NCBI GenBank assembly: GCA_947496715.1
Contig: CANMDT010000001.1
Span: forward strand, 30,799-94,798
Length of the DNA: 64,000 nt
Reading direction: 5' to 3'
DNA from: Myxococcales bacterium
GTDB taxonomy: Bacteria > Myxococcota_A > Bradymonadia > REDH01
Below, piece after piece: positions 41,938-52,744 of this stretch (its first letter is position 1; the number at the start of each line of letters is the position of its first letter). The translations under genes and the position numbers were made by a program. The notes under the pieces are model-generated. The model made no database searches. It had not been told where the DNA came from and was given only the letters and a program-made list of their open reading frames with translations.

Positions 41938-43362
41938 ATGCGGGCGCCACACACACGCACGGTTGCCATGCCTGACGCCCGCATCCTGGTCGTGGACGAC
42001 GAGGAAAATGTTCGGCACATGCTCGAACTTACGCTGCGACGAGAGGGCTACCGGGTGACCCTCTGCGTAGACGGTGCCGCCGCACTCGACCGCCTCAGGA
42101 CTACCCCCTTCGACCTCCTGCTCTGCGACATCAACATGCCCGGGCTTGATGGAATGGCCCTTTTGCGGGCCCTGCGCCCCCTCGCACGCAACACCGGCAT
42201 CGTCATGATGAGCGCCTACGCCGACCTTGATGGCGCCATGGAGACCATCAGGGCAGGCGCCCATGACTACGTCGCCAAGCCCTTCCGCAGGGCCGAGCTC
42301 CTCTTCACCCTCCGCAAGGTCGAGGAGCGACGCCGGCTCCAACTCGAGGTCGATACCCTCCGCGCGGCGGCCCTCAGCGCCGATGCGTTCCACGGCCTGC
42401 TCTCCCGCTCGCCCGCGATGCGAAAGATCTTTGAACAGGTCCGGCGCGTCGCTCCCTTCCGCAGCACCGTCCTCATCTCTGGCGAAAGCGGCACCGGCAA
42501 GGAGTTGGTCGCACGCGCCATCCACGACACATCCGGCCGCCAATCGCACCCCTTCATCGCGCTCAACTGTGGCGCACTTCCCGAGGCACTCGCCGAGTCG
42601 GAGCTCTTTGGCCACGCCAAGGGCGCCTTTTCCGACGCAGCCTCCGCCAAGGTCGGACTCTTCGAGGCAGCCCACCTCGGCACGCTCTTCCTCGACGAGG
42701 TCTCCGACCTCACTCCTGCACTGCAGGTCAAGCTCTTACGGCTGCTGCAGGAGGGAGAGGTGCGCCGACTTGGCGAGAGCGAGAGCCGTGTTGTCGATGT
42801 GCGTGTGGTTGCAGCATCACGCCGCCCGCTCGACGAACTGGTCCGAGAAGGGGCCTTCCGCGAAGACCTCTACTACCGACTCAGCGTCGTCGCGCTCCAC
42901 CTCCCTCCGCTACGCGAACGGAGCGAAGACATCCCGCTGCTGCTCGAGCACTTCCTCACTTCCCTTGCTGCAAAGCTGGGCCGGCGCCCGCCGACCATCG
43001 CGCCCGAGGCGATGCAGAAGTTCAATGGCTATGCGTGGCCTGGGAATGTTCGCGAGCTCGAGCATGCCATCGAGCGGGCCATCCTGCTCTGCGACGGCGA
43101 CGAGCTGCGCGTGGACGACCTGCCCGATGCCCTCGTCTCCTCGGCCATTCGAGGGCCAGTCTGGGTTGCGAGCGATGAGCCCTCCATCAAGCGCGCAACC
43201 GAGCAGCTCGAACGGCTGCTCATCCAGCGGGCGCTCGAACAGACGGGCGGCAACCGGACCGCCGCCGCCAAGCTGCTCGAAATCTCGCACCGGGCCCTGC
43301 TCTACAAAATCCGCGCCTACTTCCCAGAAGCGACCGACGAACCCGAAACAGACGAGGCGTGA
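41938..43362 (+). CDS. NtrC-family sigma-54-dependent response regulator
   Basis: Receiver RILVVDDEENVRHML; AAA+ ISGESGTGKELVARAIHD, ELFGHAKGAFSDA; Fis-type HTH GGNRTAAAKLLEISHRALLYKI. Confidence 0.92.
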   Translation: MRAPHTRTVAMPDARILVVDDEENVRHMLELTLRREGYRVTLCVDGAAALDRLRTTPFDLLLCDINMPGLDGMALLRALRPLARNTGIVMMSAYADLDGAMETIRAGAHDYVAKPFRRAELLFTLRKVEERRRLQLEVDTLRAAALSADAFHGLLSRSPAMRKIFEQVRRVAPFRSTVLISGESGTGKELVARAIHDTSGRQSHPFIALNCGALPEALAESELFGHAKGAFSDAASAKVGLFEAAHLGTLFLDEVSDLTPALQVKLLRLLQEGEVRRLGESESRVVDVRVVAASRRPLDELVREGAFREDLYYRLSVVALHLPPLRERSEDIPLLLEHFLTSLAAKLGRRPPTIAPEAMQKFNGYAWPGNVRELEHAIERAILLCDGDELRVDDLPDALVSSAIRGPVWVASDEPSIKRATEQLERLLIQRALEQTGGNRTAAAKLLEISHRALLYKIRAYFPEATDEPETDEA

Positions 43363-44837
43363 CCCTGCATCGGGAGCCAGATGGCTGCCTCGGCGCCACC
43401 GCCGGCACGATCGCCGAGCGTCAATCGTCCGCCTAGCTCCGCCGCGATGCGCTCGCAGATGGAGAGCCCGAGCCCCGTACCTGCTCCGGCCGCCTTCGTT
43501 GTGACGAAGGGATGGGTCGCGCGGCCGCGCACCTCCTCTGCCCAGCCAGGCCCGCGGTCCGAGACAGCAATCTGGCACCAGTGCTCGCCGGTCGCATTGA
43601 GGCTCTCCTGCCACGCGACCTCTACCTCGCCCTCACCCTGCATCGCATCGCTCGCGTTCAGAACAAGATTGAGCAGCACCTGAACGAGCCGGCTCTCGTC
43701 GAGCGCGAAGCAGACGGGCGCTGCGGGAGGCCGCAGGCTCAGCCGCATCTGTCGGACCCTCGGGTGGTGTGAGAGCAGCGAGACCGCCGCGGCTACGACT
43801 ACAGCAACATCGTGCTCCACGCGTCGCACCTCGCCGCCGCGCGCGTAGTCGAGCAGCGTCTGGATGATCGCGTGGATCCGGTCGAGCTCACGCCCCACAC
43901 GCAGGCCCACATCAGCACGCTCTGCAGCGCTGAGGCCATCGCTATCGCGGAGCAGCTCCACCAGTCCCATCACCGCCGCGAGCGGATTTCCGATCTCGTG
44001 CGCGACGCCGGCTGAGAGCTGGCCTAGCGTCGATAACCGCTCGCTCCGCACCAGCTCTTCGCTGGCCAACTGGAGCTGGCGCAGCCGCTCATCCAGGGCG
44101 CTCTGGTCGCTTCGGATGCGGGCGACCATGAGGTTGAAGTCCCTACCCAGCGCACCCACCTCATCCTGCTGCGAGCCATCGACCTGCACGGAGAGGTCGC
44201 CCGCTGTCACCCGCCCTGCCGCCTCCGACAGCGCCGAGATGGGTCGCAAGACGGAGCGGGTGAGCAGCAGGTAGCCGACCAGCCCTACGAGGAGGGTCTC
44301 GAGCACGATGTAGAGCAGCGCGACGGCGGCGGTCACGGCCGCGGCGCCGCTCTCATCCGCATGGCGGCGGACGAGCAGCGCGCCAAGCAGGGTGCGGTCA
44401 CCTGCAAGCACTGGAACACAGGCCACGACCTCGTGTCCGCCCGTCGCCTCGTCGGGCTCTGCGATCCGCGCGCCCGTCTGACGAATGCGAAGCAGCCGAA
44501 GGCGATCGCCCTCCGACAACGATGCGCCCGGAAGCGTAAGTTCGGCCAGACCATCTACCGATGCGAAGACCACCGCCGTGGCCCGCCATTCCAGCGAGGC
44601 CACCTCCATGACCGCCATCGCAGCCGCCTGGTTTTGGGGATGTCGCAGGTCGAGCCGCAGGTCGAGACGGTCTGCGACGAGCCGCGCCATGGTTGCCGCA
44701 ACCCGCGCCGTCTCTGCCACCGCCTGCTCCTCGGCGCTCCGCCGAACAAGCGGCAGTGTCACGCCAGCCACCAGCCCCACGAGCACCAGCATCAGCAGCG
44801 CGGCCGCGAGCAGCAGTTTGGCGCGTAGTCCTCGCAC
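43317..44837 (-). CDS. Membrane sensor histidine kinase with HAMP
   Basis: Two TM segments, HAMP region LRPISALSEAAGRVTAGDLSVQV, H-box LSTLGQLSAGVAHEIGNPLAAVMG, HATPase GTGLGLSICERI. Confidence 0.9.
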   Translation of the reverse strand: MRGLRAKLLLAAALLMLVLVGLVAGVTLPLVRRSAEEQAVAETARVAATMARLVADRLDLRLDLRHPQNQAAAMAVMEVASLEWRATAVVFASVDGLAELTLPGASLSEGDRLRLLRIRQTGARIAEPDEATGGHEVVACVPVLAGDRTLLGALLVRRHADESGAAAVTAAVALLYIVLETLLVGLVGYLLLTRSVLRPISALSEAAGRVTAGDLSVQVDGSQQDEVGALGRDFNLMVARIRSDQSALDERLRQLQLASEELVRSERLSTLGQLSAGVAHEIGNPLAAVMGLVELLRDSDGLSAAERADVGLRVGRELDRIHAIIQTLLDYARGGEVRRVEHDVAVVVAAAVSLLSHHPRVRQMRLSLRPPAAPVCFALDESRLVQVLLNLVLNASDAMQGEGEVEVAWQESLNATGEHWCQIAVSDRGPGWAEEVRGRATHPFVTTKAAGAGTGLGLSICERIAAELGGRLTLGDRAGGGAEAAIWLPMQGHASSVSGSSVASGK

Positions 44838-44843
44838 CCGAAG

Positions 44844-45836
44844 CTACGGGTAGACGCCGGCCGTCAGCCAGCGCAGCAGCCCTTCGCCCCAGAACATGTA
44901 CTCAATCGCGGCCAGCGCGAGGAAGGGACCGAAGGGCAGCGCCAAGCGCAGAAAGTCGCCGTCAGCCTCCTCCAACGCAGGCCCATCGGCACCCGCCTCG
45001 CTGCCGGGAACGATGCGCCGGCCCTCCTCATCCCAGAACTCGGGCCGGTGCGCGCCGCGCATCAGACCACCCGGCTGGCCATCGGTCGAACGCCCGGAGA
45101 ACTTCTCATACCCCACCAGCGCCACCGCTGCGACGAGCCCCTGAAGGCTTGCGAACATCAGGACGAAGATGAGGCTCGGCCAACCAAGGTTGGCACCGAT
45201 GGCGGCAAGCATCGTGGCATCTCCGCCGCCCAGCCCTTCGCGCCCTGTCGCCAGTTTGTAGCCAACGAAGACGGCATAAATGACACCACCTCCAGCCACC
45301 AGACCGATGACCGCGGTGAGCAGATCCGGCGCGGGAAAGAACTGCTCCCAGCCGCCTGTCTTAGGCCGCACCAGCGCCCCGAGCAGGCCCCACGCCATCA
45401 TGGGAAAGGTGAGACTGTGCGGGATGATCGTCAGGTCAAAATCGATGAAGGCGATGGCCACCATCGCGAGCGCAAAAAAGAAGAGGAAGAGGAAGACCAT
45501 CGCGGTCACCTGCAGGGGCTGACCTTCGACCGAAGAGGCCAATTGCCAGAGCGACCAGCCGAGCAGCGCGCCGATCAACTCCACCGCAGGGTAGCGCGCC
45601 GAGATGGGGCTCTTGCAACCGCGGCAGCGGCCGCGCAGCAGGAGCCAACTCAGCACCGGAACGTTGTCGTACCAGACAATCTCCTTCTCACAGGTGGGGC
45701 AGCGGCTCGGCGGGTGGGCCAGGTTCTGTCCGCGCGGAAGCCGCCAGATGACCACATTCAAGAAACTGCCCCACAACGCCCCCCAGATGGTAGCGTAGGC
45801 AGCGTAGATGAGGATGAGCGGATCGGTGGTCTCCAT
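44844..45836 (-). CDS. pilD: Prepilin peptidase (A24 family)
   Basis: WGSFLNVVIWRLPRGQ, CxxC pairs (CPTCEKEI...CRGCKSP), ISARYPAVELIGALLG, GLGGGDATMLAAIGA. Confidence 0.9.
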   Translation of the reverse strand: METTDPLILIYAAYATIWGALWGSFLNVVIWRLPRGQNLAHPPSRCPTCEKEIVWYDNVPVLSWLLLRGRCRGCKSPISARYPAVELIGALLGWSLWQLASSVEGQPLQVTAMVFLFLFFFALAMVAIAFIDFDLTIIPHSLTFPMMAWGLLGALVRPKTGGWEQFFPAPDLLTAVIGLVAGGGVIYAVFVGYKLATGREGLGGGDATMLAAIGANLGWPSLIFVLMFASLQGLVAAVALVGYEKFSGRSTDGQPGGLMRGAHRPEFWDEEGRRIVPGSEAGADGPALEEADGDFLRLALPFGPFLALAAIEYMFWGEGLLRWLTAGVYP

Positions 45837-45912
45837 GTTGCCAACGCTCTAGCCAACTTCGGTGCCGCTCGGCAAACTCCGCAACGCCAACTTGCTTCCC
45901 TTCGGCTGACCT

Positions 45913-46755
45913 GTGCGCCACAACCAGACTCTCCAGATCATGCTCACGCGCGAGCCGTCGGGCGGCTTCGCAACGGCGGTTCCGGGGCGCTTTCCCGGCC
46001 GCTGGATCGGCTACCCCTTCGCCGCGCTGACGGTGGTCGCAATCGGCATCGCGATCACCGTGGAGTGGCAGCGCACGGGCGGCGCACCTTGGAACTGCAT
46101 CTTCTTCTACGGCTGCACCTGGTTCTTCGCCCTCCTCTACTCCGTCGCCTGGCGGACGGGCACGGTGGTGCGGCGACTCGCAGCGATGCTCCTCACGATC
46201 GGAATGCTGCTCTTTCTCGCCTGGTATCACGGTGATCAGTCGGGGGTTCGGCAGGACTACAGCGCACCGCCCGGGGTGGCGACCTCGGCGGCCCTCCCGG
46301 GCACCAACCAACTCATCCTGATTCATCATCCACCCTCGCCGTGGCTGGCCATCAGCGTTGCGGCCGACCTGCTCGCAGCGACCTCGCTGCTGGCGCACGG
46401 CCTCTACATGGGCTGGGGCTACCGCGCCCGCAAGCTGGCCAAGGGTGAAGACAGCCCCATCCTGCCGCGCTCGACCGTCCGCTTCACGCAGGGCATCCGA
46501 ATCTTCGAGTCTGACGGCACCGAAGAGGCGATTGGCGACGAGGAGCTGCTCAGCTCTCCGCCATCGGCCGCCGAACTCGAAGAGGCCTTGCTGGAGCGGA
46601 TGCGCTCAGACATCCTGAAGCTGCGGGCACAAACCGACGAGCAGGCCGCAGAGCCCGCCGAAGAGCTGCCATCCAGTGAAGGATGGGCAGAGGTGCTGCC
46701 GCCAGACGATGCGCGGGCGGAACCGACGACGGACGAAGGCAGCGAGAAGAGCTAG
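45913..46755 (+). CDS. Hypothetical membrane protein
   Basis: Several hydrophobic segments then an acidic C-terminal tail; no family recognised. Confidence 0.55.
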   Translation: MRHNQTLQIMLTREPSGGFATAVPGRFPGRWIGYPFAALTVVAIGIAITVEWQRTGGAPWNCIFFYGCTWFFALLYSVAWRTGTVVRRLAAMLLTIGMLLFLAWYHGDQSGVRQDYSAPPGVATSAALPGTNQLILIHHPPSPWLAISVAADLLAATSLLAHGLYMGWGYRARKLAKGEDSPILPRSTVRFTQGIRIFESDGTEEAIGDEELLSSPPSAAELEEALLERMRSDILKLRAQTDEQAAEPAEELPSSEGWAEVLPPDDARAEPTTDEGSEKS

Positions 46756-48044
46756 GGGACCAGCTTCTCGAGCATGCGCGGGTAGGGGATCGTCTCACGC
46801 ACATGCGGCAGCCCGCAGATCCAGGCCACGGTGCGCTCCACGCCAAGGCCAAAGCCGGCGTGGGGAACGGAGCCGTAACGGCGGAGGTCGAGATACCAGT
46901 CCATCGACTCCTGCGGCAGCCCATGCGCATGCACGGCTGCGAGCAGCGTCGCAAAGTCGTCTTGGCGCTGACCGCCGCCGATGATCTCGCCGTAACCTTC
47001 GGGTGCGAGCATATCGACGCAGAGGGCGCGGTCGGTCGCGGCCGGATCTCCCTTCATGTAGAAGGCCTTGATTGCCGCGGGGTAGCGGTTGACGAGGATG
47101 GGCGTCTCATACTGCTTGGTGAGCATGGTCTCGTCGTCGGCACCAAAGTCGTCGCCGTAGACGATGTCGCTGCCGAGGGCGTGAAGCTGCCGAACCGCCT
47201 CGCCGTAGTCGAGCCGCGGGAAGGGCTGCGTGATCTTCTCGAGCTGTGTCGTGTCGCGCTCGATCTCCTTGAGCTCGGTCTGTCGGTTCTGGAGCACGCG
47301 GGTGACGATGTAGCGCACGAACGACTCGGTGAGGTCCATCAGTCCGTCGAGTTCGAGGAAGGCGACCTCGGGCTCCACCATCCAGAACTCGGTCAGGTGG
47401 CGGCGGGTCTTCGACTTCTCGGCGCGGAAGGTGGGGCCGAAGCAGTAGACCTTGCCGAAGGCCATCGCGTTGGCCTCGTTGTAGAGCTGGCCCGACTGGG
47501 TGAGGTAGGCCTTCTGGCTGAAGTAGGCCGTCTCGAAGAGGGTGCTGGTCCCCTCGCAGGCTGCGGGCGTGAAGATGGGCGAGTCGACGAGCAGGAAGTC
47601 GTTGTCGTCGAGGTAGTCGCGAATCGCACGGATGATCTCGGCGCGGATGCGGAGGATGGCATGCTGACGGCGCGACCGGATCCAGAGATGGCGGTGATCC
47701 ATCAGGAAGGCGGTGCCATGCTCCTTCGGCGTGATGGGATACTCCTCGGAGATGTGGAGGATCTTGAGGCCGGTGGCGTGGAGTTCGTAGCCAAGCGCAG
47801 AGCGGGTGTCTTTGCGGACCACGCCCGTGACCTCGACGCTGCTCTCCTGGGTGAGCCGCTTCGCGCTCTCGAAGATCTCCTCGGAGACGTCGTTCTTGCC
47901 CATGACGCACTGGATGATGGCGGTGCCGTCGCGGAGCTGCAGGAAGTGGATCTTGCCGCTCGAGCGGATGTTGTAGATCCAGCCCTTGAGCGTGACGGTC
48001 TGGTCTTCGTGGGCAGAAATCTTCTCGATGTAGACGTGAGACAT
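46752..48044 (-). CDS. asnS: Asparagine--tRNA ligase
   Basis: [88 protein letters not shown]. Confidence 0.94.
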   Translation of the reverse strand: MSHVYIEKISAHEDQTVTLKGWIYNIRSSGKIHFLQLRDGTAIIQCVMGKNDVSEEIFESAKRLTQESSVEVTGVVRKDTRSALGYELHATGLKILHISEEYPITPKEHGTAFLMDHRHLWIRSRRQHAILRIRAEIIRAIRDYLDDNDFLLVDSPIFTPAACEGTSTLFETAYFSQKAYLTQSGQLYNEANAMAFGKVYCFGPTFRAEKSKTRRHLTEFWMVEPEVAFLELDGLMDLTESFVRYIVTRVLQNRQTELKEIERDTTQLEKITQPFPRLDYGEAVRQLHALGSDIVYGDDFGADDETMLTKQYETPILVNRYPAAIKAFYMKGDPAATDRALCVDMLAPEGYGEIIGGGQRQDDFATLLAAVHAHGLPQESMDWYLDLRRYGSVPHAGFGLGVERTVAWICGLPHVRETIPYPRMLEKLVP

Positions 48045-48190
48045 GGCAGCGCTGGGGCAGAGGAGGGATCGACGCAGTGCGCCGTTTCTAACAGAGCGAG
48101 ATCCGCTGGCAAGTCTGCAGCGCAGGCGCAACTCATGCTTGGCAGCGGCGGCAGCGCCCGATAGTCGGAAGGCAACGAAGAGGTTCAGGG

Positions 48191-49261
48191 ATGGCAACAC
48201 GCGCGAAGTCGAGCAGCGCCTACGGCAAGAGCGCCGAGAAGGTGGACGGAACCCGGAACTTCTTCAAGCGGGTCTCGGCGGAGGGGGCCTTCTCGGGCAT
48301 CTTCATCCTCGAGGGCGAAGAGGTCTACCTGCGCGACCTCGCGCTGCAGCGGCTCGAGGCTGCGGTCTTTCCGGAGGGGCGCGACAGCCTCAACTTCGAG
48401 CGGCTGACGGCGGGCGATGTGCGGGGTGGCGAGGTCTGCAACACCGCACAGACGCTGCCCATGTTTGCAACCCGTCGCATGATCATCGTGAGCCGTGCGC
48501 AGGCCTTTTCGGCGGCCGACTGGGCAGCCCTCGCGACCTACGTCGACAACCCCGAGCCGGCGACCGTGCTGGTGCTCTGCGCCGACAGCCTCGACAAGCG
48601 GCTCAAGCCCATCAAGGCGCTTATCGACGCGGCCGGGGCTGGCCATGTGGTGCTCGAGGCACCGCCCTCGCACGAGCTCGCGGGCTGGATCGAGAAGCGG
48701 GCGGCAGCCAAGGGGATGGCGGTGGGCCGCGACATCGCCGCGGAGATCTCGGCCTCCATCGGTGGGTCGCTCCAGCAGCTCGATAACACACTGGAGCGGG
48801 TGGCCCTCTATGTGGGCGCAAAGCCTGGAGACCGGGTGCCGGTGCGCAGCGCCGATGTGCGCGAAGTGGTGCCCGATGTGCGGGTGCGGTCGGTCTTTGA
48901 ACTGGTGGACCAGATCATGCGGCGCGATGCTTCCGGTGCGCTGCTAACGGCGCGGCTGCTCATGGAAGAGGGCGAGAGCCCCATCGGCATCAACGCGATG
49001 CTGGCACGCCAGGCGCGGCAGCTCCTCGGACTCTCCGATGTGGGTTCTGACGGAGAGGCGGCGCGGGAGGCAGCACGGCTGGTGGGCGTGCCGCCCTTCA
49101 AGGTTGCCGAGGTGTCGCGCACCGCGCGCGGCTTCACGGTGCGCCGACTGCGTCACCTGCTTTCGCGGGTGGCGCAGACCGATGCGAAGTTGAAGTCTTC
49201 GCGACTCGACGAGTCGGTCTGGATGGAGAGCCTGATCTTCGATCTCTGCCGCAGCCGATAA
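48191..49261 (+). CDS. holA: DNA polymerase III subunit delta
   Basis: [61 protein letters not shown]. Confidence 0.85.
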   Translation: MATRAKSSSAYGKSAEKVDGTRNFFKRVSAEGAFSGIFILEGEEVYLRDLALQRLEAAVFPEGRDSLNFERLTAGDVRGGEVCNTAQTLPMFATRRMIIVSRAQAFSAADWAALATYVDNPEPATVLVLCADSLDKRLKPIKALIDAAGAGHVVLEAPPSHELAGWIEKRAAAKGMAVGRDIAAEISASIGGSLQQLDNTLERVALYVGAKPGDRVPVRSADVREVVPDVRVRSVFELVDQIMRRDASGALLTARLLMEEGESPIGINAMLARQARQLLGLSDVGSDGEAAREAARLVGVPPFKVAEVSRTARGFTVRRLRHLLSRVAQTDAKLKSSRLDESVWMESLIFDLCRSR

Positions 49262-49326
49262 AGGGGCCGCTCGAGAGACCGAGGAAGAGGTTGCAGGGCG
49301 ACAGGGTCGCGCTGCGGCAGCACAGC

Positions 49327-49593
49327 CTACTTGGCGATGGCTGCGACGGCCTTCATGAGGCGCGAGATGCGGCGCTGGGCCTGCTTCTTATGGATAACAC
49401 CCTTGCTGGCGACCTTGCCGGTCGTCTTGACGGCGACCTTGAGGAGCTCGGCAGCGGCGGTGGCGTCGCCACCCTGAATGGCGGCGCGAACCTTCTTGGC
49501 GGCCGTACGCATCGTGCTCCGCCAGTAGCGGTTGCGCTCGGTGCGGGCTTCGGTCTGGAGGATGCGCTTCTCGGACTGCTTCTTGTTGGCCAC
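49327..49593 (-). CDS. rpsT: 30S ribosomal protein S20
   Basis: MANKKQSEKRILQTEARTERNRYWRSTMRTAAKKV; VIHKKQAQRRISRLMKAV. Confidence 0.93.
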   Translation of the reverse strand: MANKKQSEKRILQTEARTERNRYWRSTMRTAAKKVRAAIQGGDATAAAELLKVAVKTTGKVASKGVIHKKQAQRRISRLMKAVAAIAK

Positions 49594-49730
49594 TGTGAAC
49601 TCCGACGCTGAGCGTCTCTTGGGAAATCACGCCTGCAAAGGCGTCATTTGGCCCCCGAACCGGGGATAAGGGAGGGGAAGCCTTTAGCAGAAAGAGGGTC
49701 GAAGTCAACCTCCCACGCCTGCCCGCTCGG

Positions 49731-51233
49731 CTAACCGAGGTAGCGCCGGCCGAGGTGACGTAGGAGCGCGTCGGCACCGAGGGGGGCGCCCGTGGCCGAC
49801 TTCACCAGCGCGTCGGTGGTAAGGAGCGAGCCCTTCTCGTGCACCGCAACCTTCATCCAGTCGCGGATCTCCTGCAGTTCGCCGCGGCCGAGCCGGCCGT
49901 CAAAGTCGGCCATCTGGCTGCGGAGCGCCTCTGCGAGCTGCGCCGCGATCATCGCGCCCAGCGTGTAGGAGGGGAAGTAGCCGAAGGAGCCGTCGGTCCA
50001 GTGCACATCCTGCATGCAGCCGTTCTGATCGGAGTCGGGGCGGATGCCGAGCAGCCGCTCCATGCCATCATTCCATGCGTCAGGAAGATCGCGCACCTCG
50101 AGCGTGCCGGCGATGAGCGCCTGCTCGAGCTCGAAGCGGAGGATGACATGCAGCGGGTAGGTGACCTCGTCTGCATCGACTCGGATGAGGCTCCGCTTCA
50201 CGCGGGTGAAACGGGAGAAGAGATCGTCGCCGGTCCACGCCTTGCTGCCGTTCGGGCCGAGGTGCTGGTTGACCAGCTGTGCCACCTTCTCCATCAGCGG
50301 CTTGCTGCGGAAGAGCTGCATCTCGACGAAGAGCGACTGCGACTCGTGCACCGCCATGCCGCGCGCCGTGCCGGCGGGGAGGCCGCGCCAGGCCGCAGGC
50401 CGGTTGAGTTCGTAGAGAGCGTGGCCCGTCTCGTGGGCAACACCCATCATGGCCGAGGCGAAGTCGTCTTCGCGGTAGCGCGTGGTGATCCGAACATCGT
50501 CGGTCGCGCCGCCGCAGAAGGGATGGGGACTGACATCGAGGCGGCCACGGTCAAAGTCGAATCCGAGGAGCTTCATCACGTCGAGGCCGAGCTCGCGCTG
50601 CGCATCGATAGGGAAGGGACCCGACGACTGCTCACGGGCAGGCTCCGCGGCCTGGCGCTCGATGACCTTGCCGATCATCGGCGGCAGATGCTCGCGAAGA
50701 GGCGCGAAGATCTCGGCGATACGGGCTGCCCGCATGCTCGGCTCGAACTGGTCGATCAGGGCGTCGTAGGGGGTGAGGCCGAGGGCCTCGGACTTCGCGG
50801 CGGCGACCTGCCGGACGAGGCCAAGGACCTCGGTAAGCGCAGGGGCGAAGAGATCGAAACGGTTCTCCGGGCGGGCCTCCGTCCAGACCTGGTAGCAGCG
50901 GGAGCCTGCGCGGGAGAGCGCCTCGACCAAGGCGGGCTCGACGGCGGAGGCGTGGGCGTAGAGCCGACGCATCTCGGCCAGGTTCACCTGGTGGTCCGGG
51001 TCGGCGGGCGGGTTCCCCTCGGCCTCGTTCAGCCAGTCGCCGACGCGGGGGTCGGTGAGGGCCTCGTGCGAAATCGCGTCGAGCGTGGCGACCGCCTCTC
51101 CGCGGGCCTCGGAAGCCCCTTTCGGCATGATGGTGAGCATGTCCCAGCCGAGGATGCCGCGGGCATCGCCAATGGCTGAGATCTTCTTGAAGCGGGTGTT
51201 GAGCTGTTCGTAGGCGGCGTTTGCAGTGGTCAT
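49731..51233 (-). CDS. M32 family carboxypeptidase
   Basis: GVAHETGHALYELNRP (HEXXH); DVRITTRYREDDF; ATG at 51233. Confidence 0.9.
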   Translation of the reverse strand: MTTANAAYEQLNTRFKKISAIGDARGILGWDMLTIMPKGASEARGEAVATLDAISHEALTDPRVGDWLNEAEGNPPADPDHQVNLAEMRRLYAHASAVEPALVEALSRAGSRCYQVWTEARPENRFDLFAPALTEVLGLVRQVAAAKSEALGLTPYDALIDQFEPSMRAARIAEIFAPLREHLPPMIGKVIERQAAEPAREQSSGPFPIDAQRELGLDVMKLLGFDFDRGRLDVSPHPFCGGATDDVRITTRYREDDFASAMMGVAHETGHALYELNRPAAWRGLPAGTARGMAVHESQSLFVEMQLFRSKPLMEKVAQLVNQHLGPNGSKAWTGDDLFSRFTRVKRSLIRVDADEVTYPLHVILRFELEQALIAGTLEVRDLPDAWNDGMERLLGIRPDSDQNGCMQDVHWTDGSFGYFPSYTLGAMIAAQLAEALRSQMADFDGRLGRGELQEIRDWMKVAVHEKGSLLTTDALVKSATGAPLGADALLRHLGRRYLG

Positions 51234-51400
51234 GATTCCCCTAGGGTCGAACATCGAAGGCGGGCGATGGATAACCCTTCGAGAGGCAAAAGGGAACGAG
51301 ATGAGACGGGAGCGCAAAATCCCGATGAACCTCCCGCGCATCGTTGACAAGCCAACGCCGCAGATGCAGTTCGCCTGTTGTCTCTAGCCAACGGAAACCG

Positions 51401-52744
51401 ATGCAACTCACGCGACGCAGGCTGCTTATCCTCTCGGCCCTCTCGGTTGGTCTCATTCCCTTCGCTGGCTGCGCGGAGCAGAGCGACGACGCCAACGCAG
51501 GAGCGGGCTCAGGCAGCGGCGATGGCTCCGGAAGCGGCGAGGGCTCAGGCAGCGGCGATGGTTCAGGCAGCGGCGAGGGTTCGGGCAGCCCGGCTGCCAC
51601 CCATCTGCGGGTGAAGGGCCCCTGGGTCATGGTGACGGGCGCAACACAGGTGCGGCTTCGCTGCGAGACCAACACCGATGCGCCGCTCACGGTGACGTTG
51701 CGCGCGCCGGACGGGACAGAGGTGGTCGGTATCACGGAGCAGGAGACCCGGGAGCTGTCGCCCGACTGGCCGCGGCCTGGCCTCCGCTCGGACTTCCCTG
51801 ACCACGCAGGCGCTTCTACGCTGCACGATATCACGCTCTCCGACCTCACGCCCGGGCTGCAGTATAGCTACACGTTAACCGCGGCGCAGTTCGAGACCGC
51901 GTCGGGGACCTTCCGGGCGCCACCGGCCGCCGGCGAAGAGGTCCGCGTCCTCTTTGTCGCCGACACCATGTGGCCGGGCAGCGAACAGGTGGGGCCGGCT
52001 GTCGCGGCGCTCGGTGGCGACCTCTTCCTGCACGGCGGCGACATCCAGTACTACGAGAACCCGGTCGACACCTGGAACGGCTACTTCGCCTACTTCGGCG
52101 GCGTGATGGCCTCGATGGCCGCCCACCACGCGATCGGCAACCACGAGTACGAGGCCTTCGGCGAGTTTGAGAGCCACTTCGAGCGGCTGTTCGGCGGCCA
52201 GGGCGAGCCCACCGGGACCCTTCACTACCACGCCTTTACCTTCGGCAGCGCTCGGTTCGTCTTCCTGAACTCGGAGGCAGACTTTGGGCCCACCGGGACC
52301 ACGCAGATGGCCTGGTTTGAGGAGGAGCTGCGCGCGGCTGACGGCGACCCCGCCATCCGCACAGTCATCGTGGTCTTCCACCGGCCCGTCTACACCTTCG
52401 GCAAGAGCAATCCCGACTTCACGGTGCGCGACTACTTCCACCCCCGCTTCCTCGCGAGCAAGGTCCGGCTGGTGCTCACGGGCCACAACCACGGCTACGA
52501 ACGTTTTCTCGTAGATGGAATCCACTACGTGGTGGATGCAGGCGGCGGCGCCCTCCTCACCAACATCAACGATACGCGCGCAGAGGTACTGGCGGTCTAC
52601 CCCGATGAGGAGGCGAAGCGGCTGGTCGCCTCGTCGAGCTACGGCGCCTCTGCGATCACCATCGCGGGCGACGGCAGCATCCGTGTGGAGCGGGTGACCG
52701 AACGCGGGGTGGTCACAGACAGCTACACGGTGAGCGCACCATGA
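51401..52744 (+). CDS. Metallophosphoesterase (purple acid phosphatase-like) with TAT/lipoprotein-type signal
   Basis: MQLTRRRLLILSALSVGLIPFAGC; GDIQYYENP, AIGNHEYEAF, VFHRPVYTFG, LTGHNHGYERF. Confidence 0.85.
   Translation: MQLTRRRLLILSALSVGLIPFAGCAEQSDDANAGAGSGSGDGSGSGEGSGSGDGSGSGEGSGSPAATHLRVKGPWVMVTGATQVRLRCETNTDAPLTVTLRAPDGTEVVGITEQETRELSPDWPRPGLRSDFPDHAGASTLHDITLSDLTPGLQYSYTLTAAQFETASGTFRAPPAAGEEVRVLFVADTMWPGSEQVGPAVAALGGDLFLHGGDIQYYENPVDTWNGYFAYFGGVMASMAAHHAIGNHEYEAFGEFESHFERLFGGQGEPTGTLHYHAFTFGSARFVFLNSEADFGPTGTTQMAWFEEELRAADGDPAIRTVIVVFHRPVYTFGKSNPDFTVRDYFHPRFLASKVRLVLTGHNHGYERFLVDGIHYVVDAGGGALLTNINDTRAEVLAVYPDEEAKRLVASSSYGASAITIAGDGSIRVERVTERGVVTDSYTVSAP
51506..51589 (+). repeat. 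18-nt in-frame minisatellite, about 4.7 units
   Basis: ggctcaggcagcggcgat/gag and variants; encodes GSGSG(D/E) units. Confidence 0.85.
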
